NCBI GenBank assembly: GCA_026399875.1
Contig: JAPLQF010000013.1
Span: forward strand, 1-64,000
DNA length: 64,000 bases
Reading direction: 5' to 3'
Origin: Burkholderiales bacterium
GTDB taxonomy: Bacteria; Pseudomonadota; Gammaproteobacteria; Burkholderiales; Burkholderiaceae_E
The translations under genes were made by a program, and so were the position numbers. Below the pieces are notes generated by a model, which saw nothing but the letters and a program-made list of their open reading frames with translations, was not told the origin of the DNA and ran no database searches. Every line of letters starts with the position of its first letter. Position 1 is the stretch's first letter. Below, one piece after another: positions 50,095-59,031 of the stretch.

Positions 50095-50433
50095 ACCATC
50101 TCCGAACTGGAAAACTCCCAGAAAGCATAGCATTATTGTTTCATGAAACGGTGATGCTTCAAGCGTTCAATGGCGCGCTCGGACATTGATTTTGACCCTG
50201 CAATCCGGCTGCAGGCAATCGTGCAGTTTTCGAGTCTCCCGCATCGGCCAGAATCGGAAGCTCACCAAAGTCAGTTGCAGAAGCAGACATCGAGCAAACG
50301 AGGACGCGGTCGTTCAATGTCTGAGTTCTGTGGCCGCCGGAGGCGGTCCAAAGGAACGAGTTCCTATCGAATACTTTGGGTAAGCTTTCGCCCACATCAG
50401 CAGCGAGCTTCTCTTGCTGCCTAAGGGTCCGAT
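50095..50433. other. Region upstream of mazEF, no gene recognised
   Basis: 339 nt. It contains the mazEF promoter area, with the palindrome annotated separately. The remainder has short overlapping frames on both strands without family match or ribosome site. It forms the right edge of the accessory stretch, ending at the CobW-like gene. Confidence 0.45.
50138..50149 (-). promoter_or_regulatory. Palindromic operator candidate of mazEF
   Basis: Perfect 12-bp palindrome GTTTCATGAAAC. On the minus strand it is followed by AATAATGCTATGC, which offers a -10-like box, with TTGAAG upstream as a possible -35. Fits an autoregulated toxin-antitoxin promoter. Confidence 0.5.
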
Positions 50434-51093
50434 CTACAAATTCCAATGTAGCGGCATTGCCGCGAGTGCATCCGACAGCCGCACCTCGCCGTGGCGGCTC
50501 GACAGCAGCGCCGGCGATCGGCCGGACAGGCTGTTCAGCTGCTCGCACAGGGCGCGCTCGGCCGCCGGCGTCACCGCATCGGCCCGGCTGATCACCAGCA
50601 GTCGCGCCGAGTCGAGCTGGTCGAGGGCCAATTGATGGGCCGGATGGTGCGGGTCGAAAAACGGGTCGGGGCGTGTCGCATCAACCACCATGACCGTCGG
50701 GCGAATCGACAGCCGGGAGGCCAGCTCAGGGATCCGCAGCCGATCGACCAGCCGACCGGGATGACCAATGCCGCTGACCTCGATGATCAGCCGCTGAAAA
50801 GGCCCGCCTCGCAGCAGCCGGGTGAGCGTCACGCCGAACACCACCTGCCCCGAACAGCAGGGACAGCCGCCGGCCAGCATCGCCACCGTGACGCCCGGAT
50901 CGCGATCGGCACCGGCCAGCCCGGCGATGCCGTTGACCATCAGCGCCCAGCGTTCGGTGTCGGGACGCCCGGCCAGCCAGCCCTTGAGCAGCGTCGATTT
51001 GCCCGCCCCCGGCAGGCCGCAGATCAGCAGCACCTCGGTGGTGCGGGCGGAGTCGATGGCCGGGCGGCCATCAGGGGCAGGATGATCGGCCAA
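50434..51093 (-). CDS. Short CobW/G3E-family GTPase
   Basis: 219 residues (TTG start 51093). Walker A GLPGAGKST, the metal-binding-like GGCPCCSG in place of GCxCC, SGIGHPG and the SRADAV base motif show a G3E GTPase of the COG0523 type, which load or traffic metals. It stops after MPLHWNL and lacks the CobW C-terminal domain, so it is about 100 residues short of the usual. It is 21 nt after trkH, and its end meets the accessory stretch, so it may be cut off or a naturally short form. Confidence 0.78.
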   Translation of the reverse strand: MADHPAPDGRPAIDSARTTEVLLICGLPGAGKSTLLKGWLAGRPDTERWALMVNGIAGLAGADRDPGVTVAMLAGGCPCCSGQVVFGVTLTRLLRGGPFQRLIIEVSGIGHPGRLVDRLRIPELASRLSIRPTVMVVDATRPDPFFDPHHPAHQLALDQLDSARLLVISRADAVTPAAERALCEQLNSLSGRSPALLSSRHGEVRLSDALAAMPLHWNL

Positions 51094-51114
51094 GGCGCCG
51101 CCAGGTCAGCGAGT

Positions 51115-52572
51115 TCAGCGACGCCAGAAGGCCGGCGTGAACAGGACGAAGACGATCACCATCTCGAGTCGGCCGGCAAGCATCGCAAAGGCAAAGACCC
51201 AGGTCTGGAAGTCGTTGAGCGCCAGATAGCTCAGCGTCAGGCCCATTCCGCCGGGACCCGGTGCGGTGTTGTTCAGGCAGGTCACGACGCCGCTGAAAGC
51301 CGAGGTGAAATCGACCCCGGTGGCAACCATCAGCAGCGTCAGGCCAACCAGGGTGACGCCATAGAGCAGCATGAATCCGAGCACCGCCAGCACCAGCGGC
51401 TGGGCGACCACCTGCCCGCCGAGCAACAGCGGCTGCACCGCCCGCGGATGGCTCATCCGCAGCAACTCGCGCAAGGCCTGCTTGCACAGCACCAGCGAGC
51501 GGATCATCTTGATGCCGCCACCGGTCGAGCCCGATGAGGACGCGATCGAGCACAGCAGCAGCAGCAGCAAGCCGGCAAACATCGGCCACTGTGCCCCGCC
51601 CACGCTCGAAAAGCCGGTGGTCGTGCCCATCGAAACGGTATTGAAGACCGCATGCCGGATCGCCTGCGGCCATTGTTCGAAGACACCGGTCAGATGCAGA
51701 AAGACCGTCAGCAGCACCGCGACCGCGAGGATCGAGACAATCACCCAGCGGGCCTCGGGATCGCGCGCATAGGGCGAGAGCGAGCGATGCCGCAGGGCGA
51801 GGAAATGCGTCGTGAAATTGAGGCAGGCAATCAGCATGAAGACGATCAGCACCGCCTCGATCGCCGGCGAATCGAAGGCTGCGATATTGGCGTCGTGGGT
51901 CGAGTAGCCGCCCAGCGACATGGTCGAAAAGCCGTGGCAGATCGCCTCGAACCAGTTCATCCCGGCCATGCGCAGACACACGATGCACAGCACCGTGGCG
52001 CCGGCATAGACCAGCCAGAGATAGTTGGCGGTCTGGGTGATGCGCGGGGTGAGCTTGGTCTCTTTCATCGGGCCGGGCGTCTCGGCGCGAAACAGCTGCA
52101 TGCCGCCCACACCCAGCAGCGGCAGGATGGCAACCGCCATAACGATGATCCCCATGCCGCCGATCCATTGCAGCAGATGGCGCCAGAGATTGATCGATTG
52201 CGGCAGGGCGTCGAGTCCGACCAGCAGGGTGGCGCCGGTGGTGGTCAGTGCCGAGATGGTCTCGAAAAAGGCATCGGTGAATGACAGGCCGGGGATTTCG
52301 AGACGCAGCGGCAGGGTGGCGGCCGCCGCCAGGGTGATCCAGGTGATGACGACCAGCAGACAGCCGTCGCGCGCCTGCAGTTCGCGTTTGCCGCGCAGGG
52401 TCGGCGCCCACAACAGAAGCCCGGCGACGAAGGTGGCGGCCGCAGCGATCAGGAAGCTTTCGAGCGTGCCGTCCTGCGACAGGATCGACCAGCCGATGGG
52501 CAGCAGATAGGTCGCACCCAGCAGCATCAGCATGGCGCCCAGGATATGGGCAATCGACAGAAGCCGCCGCAA
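51115..52572 (-). CDS. trkH: Potassium uptake protein TrkH
   Basis: 485 residues (TTG start 52572, GGAG upstream), normal length. Four pore loops each with the selectivity Gly are visible, for example SALTTTGATLL, GFSTMSLGGYST, GTTTGFSSVGG and TCLNNTAPGPGG. It is the K+-translocating subunit that works with TrkA. In many Burkholderiales trkH lies next to trkA; here trkA is about 6.5 kb away. Confidence 0.94.
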   Translation of the reverse strand: MRRLLSIAHILGAMLMLLGATYLLPIGWSILSQDGTLESFLIAAAATFVAGLLLWAPTLRGKRELQARDGCLLVVITWITLAAAATLPLRLEIPGLSFTDAFFETISALTTTGATLLVGLDALPQSINLWRHLLQWIGGMGIIVMAVAILPLLGVGGMQLFRAETPGPMKETKLTPRITQTANYLWLVYAGATVLCIVCLRMAGMNWFEAICHGFSTMSLGGYSTHDANIAAFDSPAIEAVLIVFMLIACLNFTTHFLALRHRSLSPYARDPEARWVIVSILAVAVLLTVFLHLTGVFEQWPQAIRHAVFNTVSMGTTTGFSSVGGAQWPMFAGLLLLLLCSIASSSGSTGGGIKMIRSLVLCKQALRELLRMSHPRAVQPLLLGGQVVAQPLVLAVLGFMLLYGVTLVGLTLLMVATGVDFTSAFSGVVTCLNNTAPGPGGMGLTLSYLALNDFQTWVFAFAMLAGRLEMVIVFVLFTPAFWRR

Positions 52573-52602
52573 TCGGGTTGATCTCCGGGCAAAACCGCGA
52601 TT

Positions 52603-53631
52603 CTACCGGTCCGGCTCCAGGCCGGACTCAGCAGGAGACTGAGCAAACGCAGCATGGGCTGCTTCGACGATCATGCTGCGCAGCCAGACATGCGCGGCGC
52701 GCGAGGTGTGGCGCTGGTGCCAGAGCAGCTCGACATGCACGATCGGCAGATCAAGCGGCAGTGGTCGCACCACCAGTTGCGAGACGATGCCGGTCGAGGC
52801 GACGAAATGCCGGGGCACGACCGTGAGCAGGTCGGTCTGCGAGACCACCTGACCGGCGGTGAAGAACTGATTGAGCGTGAGTACCACCCGCCGGCTGCGA
52901 CCGAGTGCGGCCAGCGATTCGTCGACGAAACCGAAGGGGCGACCCGAAAAGCTGACCAGCAGATGCCGCGCCGCGCAGAAGGCATCCAGATCGAGGGGGG
53001 CTGACGCAAGCGGATGCCCGGCCCGCATCACGCAGACATATTCGCCGTCGTAGAGCCTGCGGTTGGCGATCGGGTCGACCGAACCTTCCTGCATTCGCGC
53101 CGCACCGATCGCGGCCAGGGCCGCCGGGAAATAGCCGATCACTGCATCGAGCTCGGAGCCGGCCAGCAGATTGCGCGGATCGCGGGTGAGCAACGGCCGC
53201 ACCCGCAGCGACACGCCGGGCGCCTGGGCCTCAAGCTCGCGCACCAGCGGCGGGATCAGCAACGCGGCGGTGGCATCGGCCATTGCCAGCACGAAGGTAT
53301 CGCGCGAGGCGCCCGGATCGAATTCGGCGCCCGACTGGACCGCCGATTGCAGGCTCTCGAGCGCAGCGCGCACTGCCGGCCACAGCTCAAGCGCCCGCGG
53401 CGTCGGCTGCACGCCATAACCCGACCGCACCAGCAGCTCGTCGTGGAGCGAGTCGCGCAGCCGGCGCAGCGCATTGCTGACCGCCGGCTGGGTCATCGCG
53501 AGATTGGCGGCCGCGCGGGTCAGGTTGCGCTCGGCCATCACCTGATCGAAGACCCGCAACAGGTTCAGATCGAGGGTGCGGAAGTTGGCGGGCGTGGGCG
53601 GCGACTTATCGGGGACGAATGGTACATCCAT
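52603..53631 (-). CDS. LysR-family transcription regulator
   Basis: 342 residues. The winged-helix domain (about 17-80: LNLLRVFDQVMAERNLTRAAANLAMTQPAVSNALRRLRD) is followed by a substrate-binding domain of type 2 (YVCVMRAGHPLAS, PLDLPIVHVELLWHQR). LysR proteins sense a small molecule and usually control a nearby gene set, here most likely the TRAP/cyclase operon to its right. The start is preceded by an AT-rich 120-nt divergent control region shared with the small ORF at 53751. Confidence 0.9.
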   Translation of the reverse strand: MDVPFVPDKSPPTPANFRTLDLNLLRVFDQVMAERNLTRAAANLAMTQPAVSNALRRLRDSLHDELLVRSGYGVQPTPRALELWPAVRAALESLQSAVQSGAEFDPGASRDTFVLAMADATAALLIPPLVRELEAQAPGVSLRVRPLLTRDPRNLLAGSELDAVIGYFPAALAAIGAARMQEGSVDPIANRRLYDGEYVCVMRAGHPLASAPLDLDAFCAARHLLVSFSGRPFGFVDESLAALGRSRRVVLTLNQFFTAGQVVSQTDLLTVVPRHFVASTGIVSQLVVRPLPLDLPIVHVELLWHQRHTSRAAHVWLRSMIVEAAHAAFAQSPAESGLEPDR

Positions 53632-53750
53632 ACAATCATTCTACTCATGAATAACTGGGATTACGAACATTCATTGGAATTTGATGTTGCATCGCCGCAT
53701 CATAGGGTATCGACGCAGTGTCTGCGGCCGATTATTGGAGAAATCAGATC

Positions 53751-54008
53751 ATGGCAACAATTCGACTTGCACCTGGCGCAAACGTCCTGACCGGAACCCA
53801 TCACGGCGGCGTTGACCGCATCTCGGAAGGCGCGAGCCTTCTCGCGCAGATGCTGCAGACAGCCATCAAGGCCCTCGAGACCTGGCATGAAGCTCGTGTT
53901 GCAGCGCACAACGACGCGATCACCGCTCAACTGGCTACCGGCGATCACCGTGTGCTGGCGGAACTGCGGGCGGCTTACTGCCACAACGATTTGCGGTCGG
54001 GGAAGTAA
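53751..54008 (+). CDS. Small protein of unknown function
   Basis: 85 residues from ATG 53751, with GGAG about 11 nt upstream. Mostly helical (ISEGASLLAQMLQTAIKALE, NDAITAQLATGDHRVLAELR), no signal peptide or TM. It is encoded between the LysR gene (divergent) and the cyclase gene (convergent). I do not recognise a family. Confidence 0.55.
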   Translation: MATIRLAPGANVLTGTHHGGVDRISEGASLLAQMLQTAIKALETWHEARVAAHNDAITAQLATGDHRVLAELRAAYCHNDLRSGK

Positions 54009-54055
54009 ACCGAACACGGTCGGGCTAAGGCCTAACAGGCCGACGCCCGGCCAGC

Positions 54056-55108
54056 TCACACAGTCGCCACCGGCGTCGCGGGTGAGCCGACCGCACCGGG
54101 CAGCCGCAAGGGCGGCGCAGTCAGCAGGAAGCGGTTGCGGCCGTTGGCCCGCAGCCAGGCTGCCAGTTCGCCCAGATACCAGAGCTCGCCCAGATGGACA
54201 CCGAGCTTGAACAGGCAGTGGTGATGCAAAGGCAGAGCGGGATAAGTGCCATCGCCTGGCGGCGGCACGGCGGGTGTCTGCTCGACCGCATAGTTGTCGG
54301 AAATCAGCGCGACCATGCCCGAATCGGTCACCCACTGCTGGATTCGCTCGTCATGACCATCGAGCGTGGCGCAGCTGCCGTGCAGTGACTCGGCGCTCGG
54401 CTTGCCCTTTTGCTCCAGGATGACCTGATCGAATCCGGTCCAAAGGCAGACCATGTCGCCCGGCTCGACCACCACGCCCTGGCTGTCCATGGCGGCTTTG
54501 AGGTCGTCCCATCCGATGACCTTGCGGGCCCGTCCGGCGACCGCATGCAGGTCGATCAGCACGCCGCGCCCCTGCACGCAGGCGGCGGCCATGGTCTCGA
54601 TGCCCATCTTGCGGGCCTGAACCCCCTCATTGCAGCACCAGTCGACCGGACCGTTGCGGTACGCCGGCGTGACCACGTCTTCACCGGCGCGAAAGCCGTT
54701 GTAGTAGACCGGCTCGGGCACGCCGTCGCCGTCGGCATCGAAGAGCGCGCCGACATGGGCGAAGCTGTCCCACTGAGTCGAATACTGCAGAGCCATCAGG
54801 ACGGCGTCGTCGCTGATCATGTCGATCTGACGCGGGTCGAGCAGGCGAAGGAGAAAGTTGAAGTTCGCCTGACCATTGCCACGCGCAGTGGCGAAGGTTC
54901 GCGGCGGATGGCGCCGCGGATTCAGGACATTGCCGCCCGGCAGGTCGAGGGGCAGCGACAGGCAGAACACCTTGCCAACCTGGACTTCACGCACCGCAGC
55001 CACTACCCGCTCGGGCGTCAGCAGATTGATCCGCCCGAGTTCGTCGTCATCGCCAAAGTCGCCCCAATTGGAGCCCGGCGGGCGATGGGTCCAGCGTTTC
55101 ATGGTCAT
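54056..55108 (-). CDS. Cyclase-family (isatin hydrolase/kynurenine formamidase-like) hydrolase
   Basis: 350 residues from ATG 55108, overlapping the permease stop by 4 nt. The PF04199 fold shows in DELGRINLLTPERV, the metal motif region QWDSFAHVGALFDADGDG and the C-terminal LHHHCLFKLGVHLGELW. Family members are metal-dependent hydrolases that open amide or lactone rings. It is the last gene of the TRAP operon, so it likely acts on the imported compound. Confidence 0.82.
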   Translation of the reverse strand: MTMKRWTHRPPGSNWGDFGDDDELGRINLLTPERVVAAVREVQVGKVFCLSLPLDLPGGNVLNPRRHPPRTFATARGNGQANFNFLLRLLDPRQIDMISDDAVLMALQYSTQWDSFAHVGALFDADGDGVPEPVYYNGFRAGEDVVTPAYRNGPVDWCCNEGVQARKMGIETMAAACVQGRGVLIDLHAVAGRARKVIGWDDLKAAMDSQGVVVEPGDMVCLWTGFDQVILEQKGKPSAESLHGSCATLDGHDERIQQWVTDSGMVALISDNYAVEQTPAVPPPGDGTYPALPLHHHCLFKLGVHLGELWYLGELAAWLRANGRNRFLLTAPPLRLPGAVGSPATPVATV

Positions 55109-57090
55109 TTCCCGTAAAGGAATTCGGGCAGCCACAGCGTCATGCCCGGGAAGTTGTACATCAGCACCATGCACAGGATGACGATCAGCATGTAAGGCAT
55201 CATCCCGGCAAAGATCTGATTGAGCGTCACATGTGGCGGCGAGACGCCCTTCAGATAGAAAGCCGACATCGCGACCGGCGGCGACAGGAAGGCGGCCTGC
55301 AGATTGACCGCCACCAGTGTGCCGAAGAACACCGGGTCGATCTGGAAATGCGCCAGCAGCGGCAGGAAGATCGGCACGAAGATCACGATGATCTCGGTCC
55401 ATTCGAGCGGCCAGCCGAGCACGAAGATCAGCGCCTGGGTGAGCATCAGGAACTGCAGCGGCGTCAGGTTCATGCTCATCAGCCATCGCTCGATCAGTTC
55501 CTGGCCACCGTGCAGCGCGAAGACCGCCGAGAAAAGGCCCGAGCCGACGAACAGCCAGCAGACCATCGCGGTGGTCTTGGCAGTCAGATAGATTGACTCC
55601 TTGAGCTTCTCGAAAGTGAAGTTGCCGGAATGCCAGGCCAGCAAAAAGGCACCCGCCGCACCGACACCGGCCGACTCGGTGGCGGTGGTGATGCCGAACA
55701 GGATCACCACCAGCACCAGCAAGGTAAGCAGCGCGAGCGGCATCACCGATGAATAGAGGAGGCGCTGGATCTCGAGATTCTCGGCGGTAAAGCTGCGGTA
55801 AAACACCGCGAGCCCAAGCATCGTGGCGGCGGCAAGCCCCCAGAACCACTTGTAAAAGCCCTCGGGCACCGCCGCGCGTGCGGCCTGCTCCTCGACCGCA
55901 GGCGGCGCGGTCAGCCCTTGCTCGACCTGTGCGGCGGCGGCGGCGGGCGCTGCGGCACCCTCGCTCGGCGGCTCCTGCAGACCGGCAGATGAAGCGGATC
56001 CGGCAGCCGACGGCGGCTCCTGGACGCTGCTTGCCGCAGCGGGCTCCTGCAGACCGGCGGATGAAGCGGACTCGGTGGCCGGCGGCGGCTCCTGGACGCC
56101 GCTTGCCGCCGGTGACTGCAAGCCGGCGCTTGACGAGGCCAGCTCGGACAATCCCTGCGAGGCCGAAACCGCTTCGACCTGCACCGGCTCGGGCGCGTTG
56201 TGGATCACCACATACCACCATGCGCCACCGAAGACCGTCGCCGCGATCAGGATCGGCCCGAGTGCCACGCCCAGACTGCCCAGCAGTCGGCCGACGCCGG
56301 GCACCTCACCGTGCGGATAGGCAGCCCGCAGGCGTGCCGGCGAGAACAGGCCACGGACCACCGCGCCGAGCGCATTGCCGCCGAAGGTGGCGGTGAGGCG
56401 CTCCAGCCAGTCGGGCACCTCCATGCGCTGCTCGCTTTCGGGCAGTTTGGGCGCCACCTTTGGATCGATGATCGCCCAGCCGACAACGTAGACGAAATAG
56501 AGGAAGGCAAGGAAAAAGCCCGGCACCATCGCCGCGGCATAGAGCTTGACCACCGATTGCCCGGCGACCGCCGCATAGACGATGATCATCACCGAGGGCG
56601 GGATCAGGATACCGAGCGTGCCACCGGCGGTGATCACACCGGCGGCCAGCCGCGTGTCGTAGCCGGCCTTGAGCATCGGTCGCATTGCGATCACGCCCAT
56701 CAGCACCACCACCGCACCGACGATGCCGCTGGCAATACCCCAGAAGGTGCACACCACCAGCGTAGCCACCGCCAGCGGCGCCGGCAGGCGCCGGAAGGAC
56801 AGCTGCACCGCGCGGAACATCTTGTCGACCAGCGCCGCGCGTTCGATCACATAGCCCATCAGCACGAAGAGCGGAATCGACAGCAGGGTGTCGTTGGTCA
56901 TGCCGCCATAGGTGCGCTGAACCATCAGATCGAAGATCCGGTTGGCCACCATGCTCTGCGTCGGATCAAAATAGGCGACATAGCCGAACAGCATGCCCAG
57001 ACCCATCAGCGTGAAAGCCGTGGGAAAGCCCATCATGATCGCCACCACGATCAGGCCGAGCATCAGAAGACCGAGATAGCCACTGGTCAT
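55105..57090 (-). CDS. dctM: TRAP transporter large permease (DctM) with long internal loop
   Basis: 661 residues, about 230 more than a standard DctM. The usual segments are there: MGFPTAFTLMGLGMLFGY, GGTLGILIPPSVMIIVYA at the start and FALHGGQELIERWL, EIIVIFVPIFLPLL, SPPVAMSAFYLKGV at the end. Between them lies an insert with an extra hydrophobic helix on each side (near 275-295 and 411-431) of a low-complexity Ala/Pro/Ser/Glu loop (about 300-408) that carries repeats. Likely a long-form large subunit. It overlaps the small permease by 4 nt. Confidence 0.9.
   Translation of the reverse strand: MTSGYLGLLMLGLIVVAIMMGFPTAFTLMGLGMLFGYVAYFDPTQSMVANRIFDLMVQRTYGGMTNDTLLSIPLFVLMGYVIERAALVDKMFRAVQLSFRRLPAPLAVATLVVCTFWGIASGIVGAVVVLMGVIAMRPMLKAGYDTRLAAGVITAGGTLGILIPPSVMIIVYAAVAGQSVVKLYAAAMVPGFFLAFLYFVYVVGWAIIDPKVAPKLPESEQRMEVPDWLERLTATFGGNALGAVVRGLFSPARLRAAYPHGEVPGVGRLLGSLGVALGPILIAATVFGGAWWYVVIHNAPEPVQVEAVSASQGLSELASSSAGLQSPAASGVQEPPPATESASSAGLQEPAAASSVQEPPSAAGSASSAGLQEPPSEGAAAPAAAAAQVEQGLTAPPAVEEQAARAAVPEGFYKWFWGLAAATMLGLAVFYRSFTAENLEIQRLLYSSVMPLALLTLLVLVVILFGITTATESAGVGAAGAFLLAWHSGNFTFEKLKESIYLTAKTTAMVCWLFVGSGLFSAVFALHGGQELIERWLMSMNLTPLQFLMLTQALIFVLGWPLEWTEIIVIFVPIFLPLLAHFQIDPVFFGTLVAVNLQAAFLSPPVAMSAFYLKGVSPPHVTLNQIFAGMMPYMLIVILCMVLMYNFPGMTLWLPEFLYGK
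55963..56133 (-). repeat. 72-nt imperfect repeats inside dctM
   Basis: The SSAGLQEP-type peptide recurs three times (residues about 320, 343 and 367), with the last two spaced 24 residues apart, and the DNA shows matching blocks of CTCCTGCAGACCGGC. The repeats build the low-complexity loop of the TRAP permease and may vary in copy number. Confidence 0.75.
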
Positions 57091-57773
57091 TTCGCACCTC
57101 CACCCGACTGGTTGGCGGCGGCCCCACCGAGGCGACCGTGGGCCGCCTCTTCGATGCCGGAGACATTCTCGATGGCGGCACGCCGGGCATCGTCATCGAC
57201 ATAAGTCGATTGTTCGAGCTGATCCTTGACCACATCGATTTCCTCGACGTCTTTCAGGCGCTCGGGCCACTTGCCGGTCTTCAGACACACCACACAACGC
57301 ACGACTTCGGCTACCCCCTGCAGCAGCACCAGCGCGCCGGCCAGCGGGATGACCGACTTGAACCAGTAAAGCGGCGGGCCGTCGGCGGTGATGCTCGAGT
57401 GCTCGCGGATCGCCCAGCTCGAGCCGGCGTAATCCCAGCCCGCGTAGAGCAGCGCGATGATCCCGGGAAAAAAGAACAGGAAATAGAGCACCAGATCGAA
57501 GCCGGCCTGACGGCGCGGCGGCATCGAGCCATAGAGAAAGTCGCCGCGCACATGGCCGTCCTGGGCCAGTGTGTAGGCACCAGTCAGCATGAAGAGCGCC
57601 CCATACATCATCACACTGAGCTCAAAACCCCACTGGCTCGGACTGTTGAGCGCATAACGCCGGAACACCTCGATGCACACCAGCGCGGTGAGCGCGATCA
57701 GCAGCCAGGCTGCGGCCTTGCCGACAGTCGTGCTGATCCGGTCGATCGCAAAGAGAAAGGATTGGATGGTCAT
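57087..57773 (-). CDS. dctQ: TRAP transporter small permease (DctQ)
   Basis: 228 residues with four TM helices: ALTALVCIEVFRRYALNSP, MMYGALFMLTGAYTL, FPGIIALLYAGWDY and VIPLAGALVLLQGV. QDGHVRGDFLY is the conserved loop of DctQ. The last 60 residues form a charged tail. It pairs with the large permease and overlaps it by 4 nt. Confidence 0.92.
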   Translation of the reverse strand: MTIQSFLFAIDRISTTVGKAAAWLLIALTALVCIEVFRRYALNSPSQWGFELSVMMYGALFMLTGAYTLAQDGHVRGDFLYGSMPPRRQAGFDLVLYFLFFFPGIIALLYAGWDYAGSSWAIREHSSITADGPPLYWFKSVIPLAGALVLLQGVAEVVRCVVCLKTGKWPERLKDVEEIDVVKDQLEQSTYVDDDARRAAIENVSGIEEAAHGRLGGAAANQSGGGAK

Positions 57774-57820
57774 CGAAAAATCCAGGCGGTGCGCCGCGGT
57801 GCGCCTGCCGCGTCAGATGA

Positions 57821-57846
57821 AACGGCCGGGCGCGTGCCCGGCCGTT
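57821..57846 (-). other. Hairpin between dctP and dctQ
   Basis: Stem of 11 bp, AACGGCCGGGC with its complement and a 4-nt loop, in the gap between the binding-protein gene and the small permease. In transporter operons such a structure often protects the upstream mRNA, giving more binding protein than permease. No T-run. Confidence 0.55.
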
Positions 57847-57871
57847 GCGCGTCTGAAACAGCGGCTGCCGA

Positions 57872-58984
57872 TCAGGCCTTCTTGCCGAAATAGTGATTGA
57901 AGGCCATGCGACGGTTGACGTTGGTGTCCATGTCCCAGCGCACGGTGCGCTCGGCAAACGCACGCTGCGACGCAATGATCTCCTTGAAGAGCACGCTGTC
58001 TGCCGCCTTCTTGACGATCACTTCGTCATAGAGCGACAGCTGCTTTTGCAGGATGGCGTCGGGCGTCTTGTAGAACTTCACGCCGACCTTCGACTGCATC
58101 TCGGAGTAGTCCTTCGAGTAGCGGTCGACCGCCTTCCAGGACATATCGGCAGAGGCCGCCTCAACCGCGTTGTCGATGATCGCCTTCATCTTCGGCGGCA
58201 GCGCATCGAGCTTGGCCTTGTTGAAGAGGATCTCGAACTGCTCGGCGTTCTGGTGAAAGCTCTGCAGCATGCAGACCTTCGAGACATCCGGAAAGCCCAG
58301 GATGCGATCGGAGGTGGCGTTGTTGAACTCGGCGGCGTCGAGCAGACCGCGATCCATCGCCGGGATGATCTCGCCGCCCGGCAGCGCATTGACCGCTGCG
58401 CCCAGGGCGGTGAACACGTCGATCGAGATACCGACGGTGCGGAATTTAAGGCCCTTGATGTCTTCGGCCTTGGCGATCGGCTTCTTGAACCAGCCCAGCG
58501 GCTGCGTGGGCATCGGGCCATAAAGATAGGAGTAGACGTTGGCGCCGATTGCCTCATAGGACTTGGCCAGCAGCTCCTTGCCGCCACCGTATTTGTGCCA
58601 CGACAGCAGCATGTTCGCATCCATGCCGAAGGCCGGGCCCGACCCCCACAGCGCCAGCGCGTTGTTCTTGCCGTAGTGGTAAACCAGCACGCCATGGCCG
58701 CCGTCGAGCGTGCCCTTGGAGACCGCATCGAGCAGGCCGAAGGCCGGCACCACCGATCCGGCGGGCAGCACTTCGATCTTGAGCTCGCCGCCGGTCATGT
58801 CATTGACCTTCTTGGCGAAGTCGTTGGCGTATTCGTGGAAGATGTCTTTGGCCGGCCAGGTGCTCTGGAAGCGCAGCGAGGAGGTCTGGGCCTTGACGAT
58901 GGCGGGGAACCCGAGCGCGCCGGTTGCAGCGGTGGCCGAGGCGGTCGCGATGAACTTTCGGCGGTTGCCGACGGTTGAACTCAT
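57872..58984 (-). CDS. dctP: TRAP transporter substrate-binding protein (DctP), Tat-type signal
   Basis: 370 residues. The N-terminus has a twin-arginine motif (NRRKFIATA) and a hydrophobic segment ending in IVKAQ, so it is exported folded by Tat. The solute-binding fold follows: LKFRTVGISIDVF with the conserved binding Arg and AAEFNNATSDRILG. It belongs to the DctP group of carboxylate/organic-acid binders. Ligand not predictable. First gene of dctP-dctQ-dctM-cyclase. Confidence 0.92.
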   Translation of the reverse strand: MSSTVGNRRKFIATASATAATGALGFPAIVKAQTSSLRFQSTWPAKDIFHEYANDFAKKVNDMTGGELKIEVLPAGSVVPAFGLLDAVSKGTLDGGHGVLVYHYGKNNALALWGSGPAFGMDANMLLSWHKYGGGKELLAKSYEAIGANVYSYLYGPMPTQPLGWFKKPIAKAEDIKGLKFRTVGISIDVFTALGAAVNALPGGEIIPAMDRGLLDAAEFNNATSDRILGFPDVSKVCMLQSFHQNAEQFEILFNKAKLDALPPKMKAIIDNAVEAASADMSWKAVDRYSKDYSEMQSKVGVKFYKTPDAILQKQLSLYDEVIVKKAADSVLFKEIIASQRAFAERTVRWDMDTNVNRRMAFNHYFGKKA

Positions 58985-59031
58985 GGGGTGTCTCCTGACT
59001 TGTTGTTGGAATTTGTGAAACGCAGGCCAGT

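Noticed and set aside
50159-50548. 129-codon minus-strand frame
   Set aside because: Overlaps the end of the CobW-like gene, has no ribosome site and no family resemblance.
54056-56221. 721-codon frame joining the cyclase gene to a reading of dctM in another frame
   Set aside because: The upstream part is out of frame with the conserved DctM sequence; the cyclase has its own start overlapping the dctM stop.
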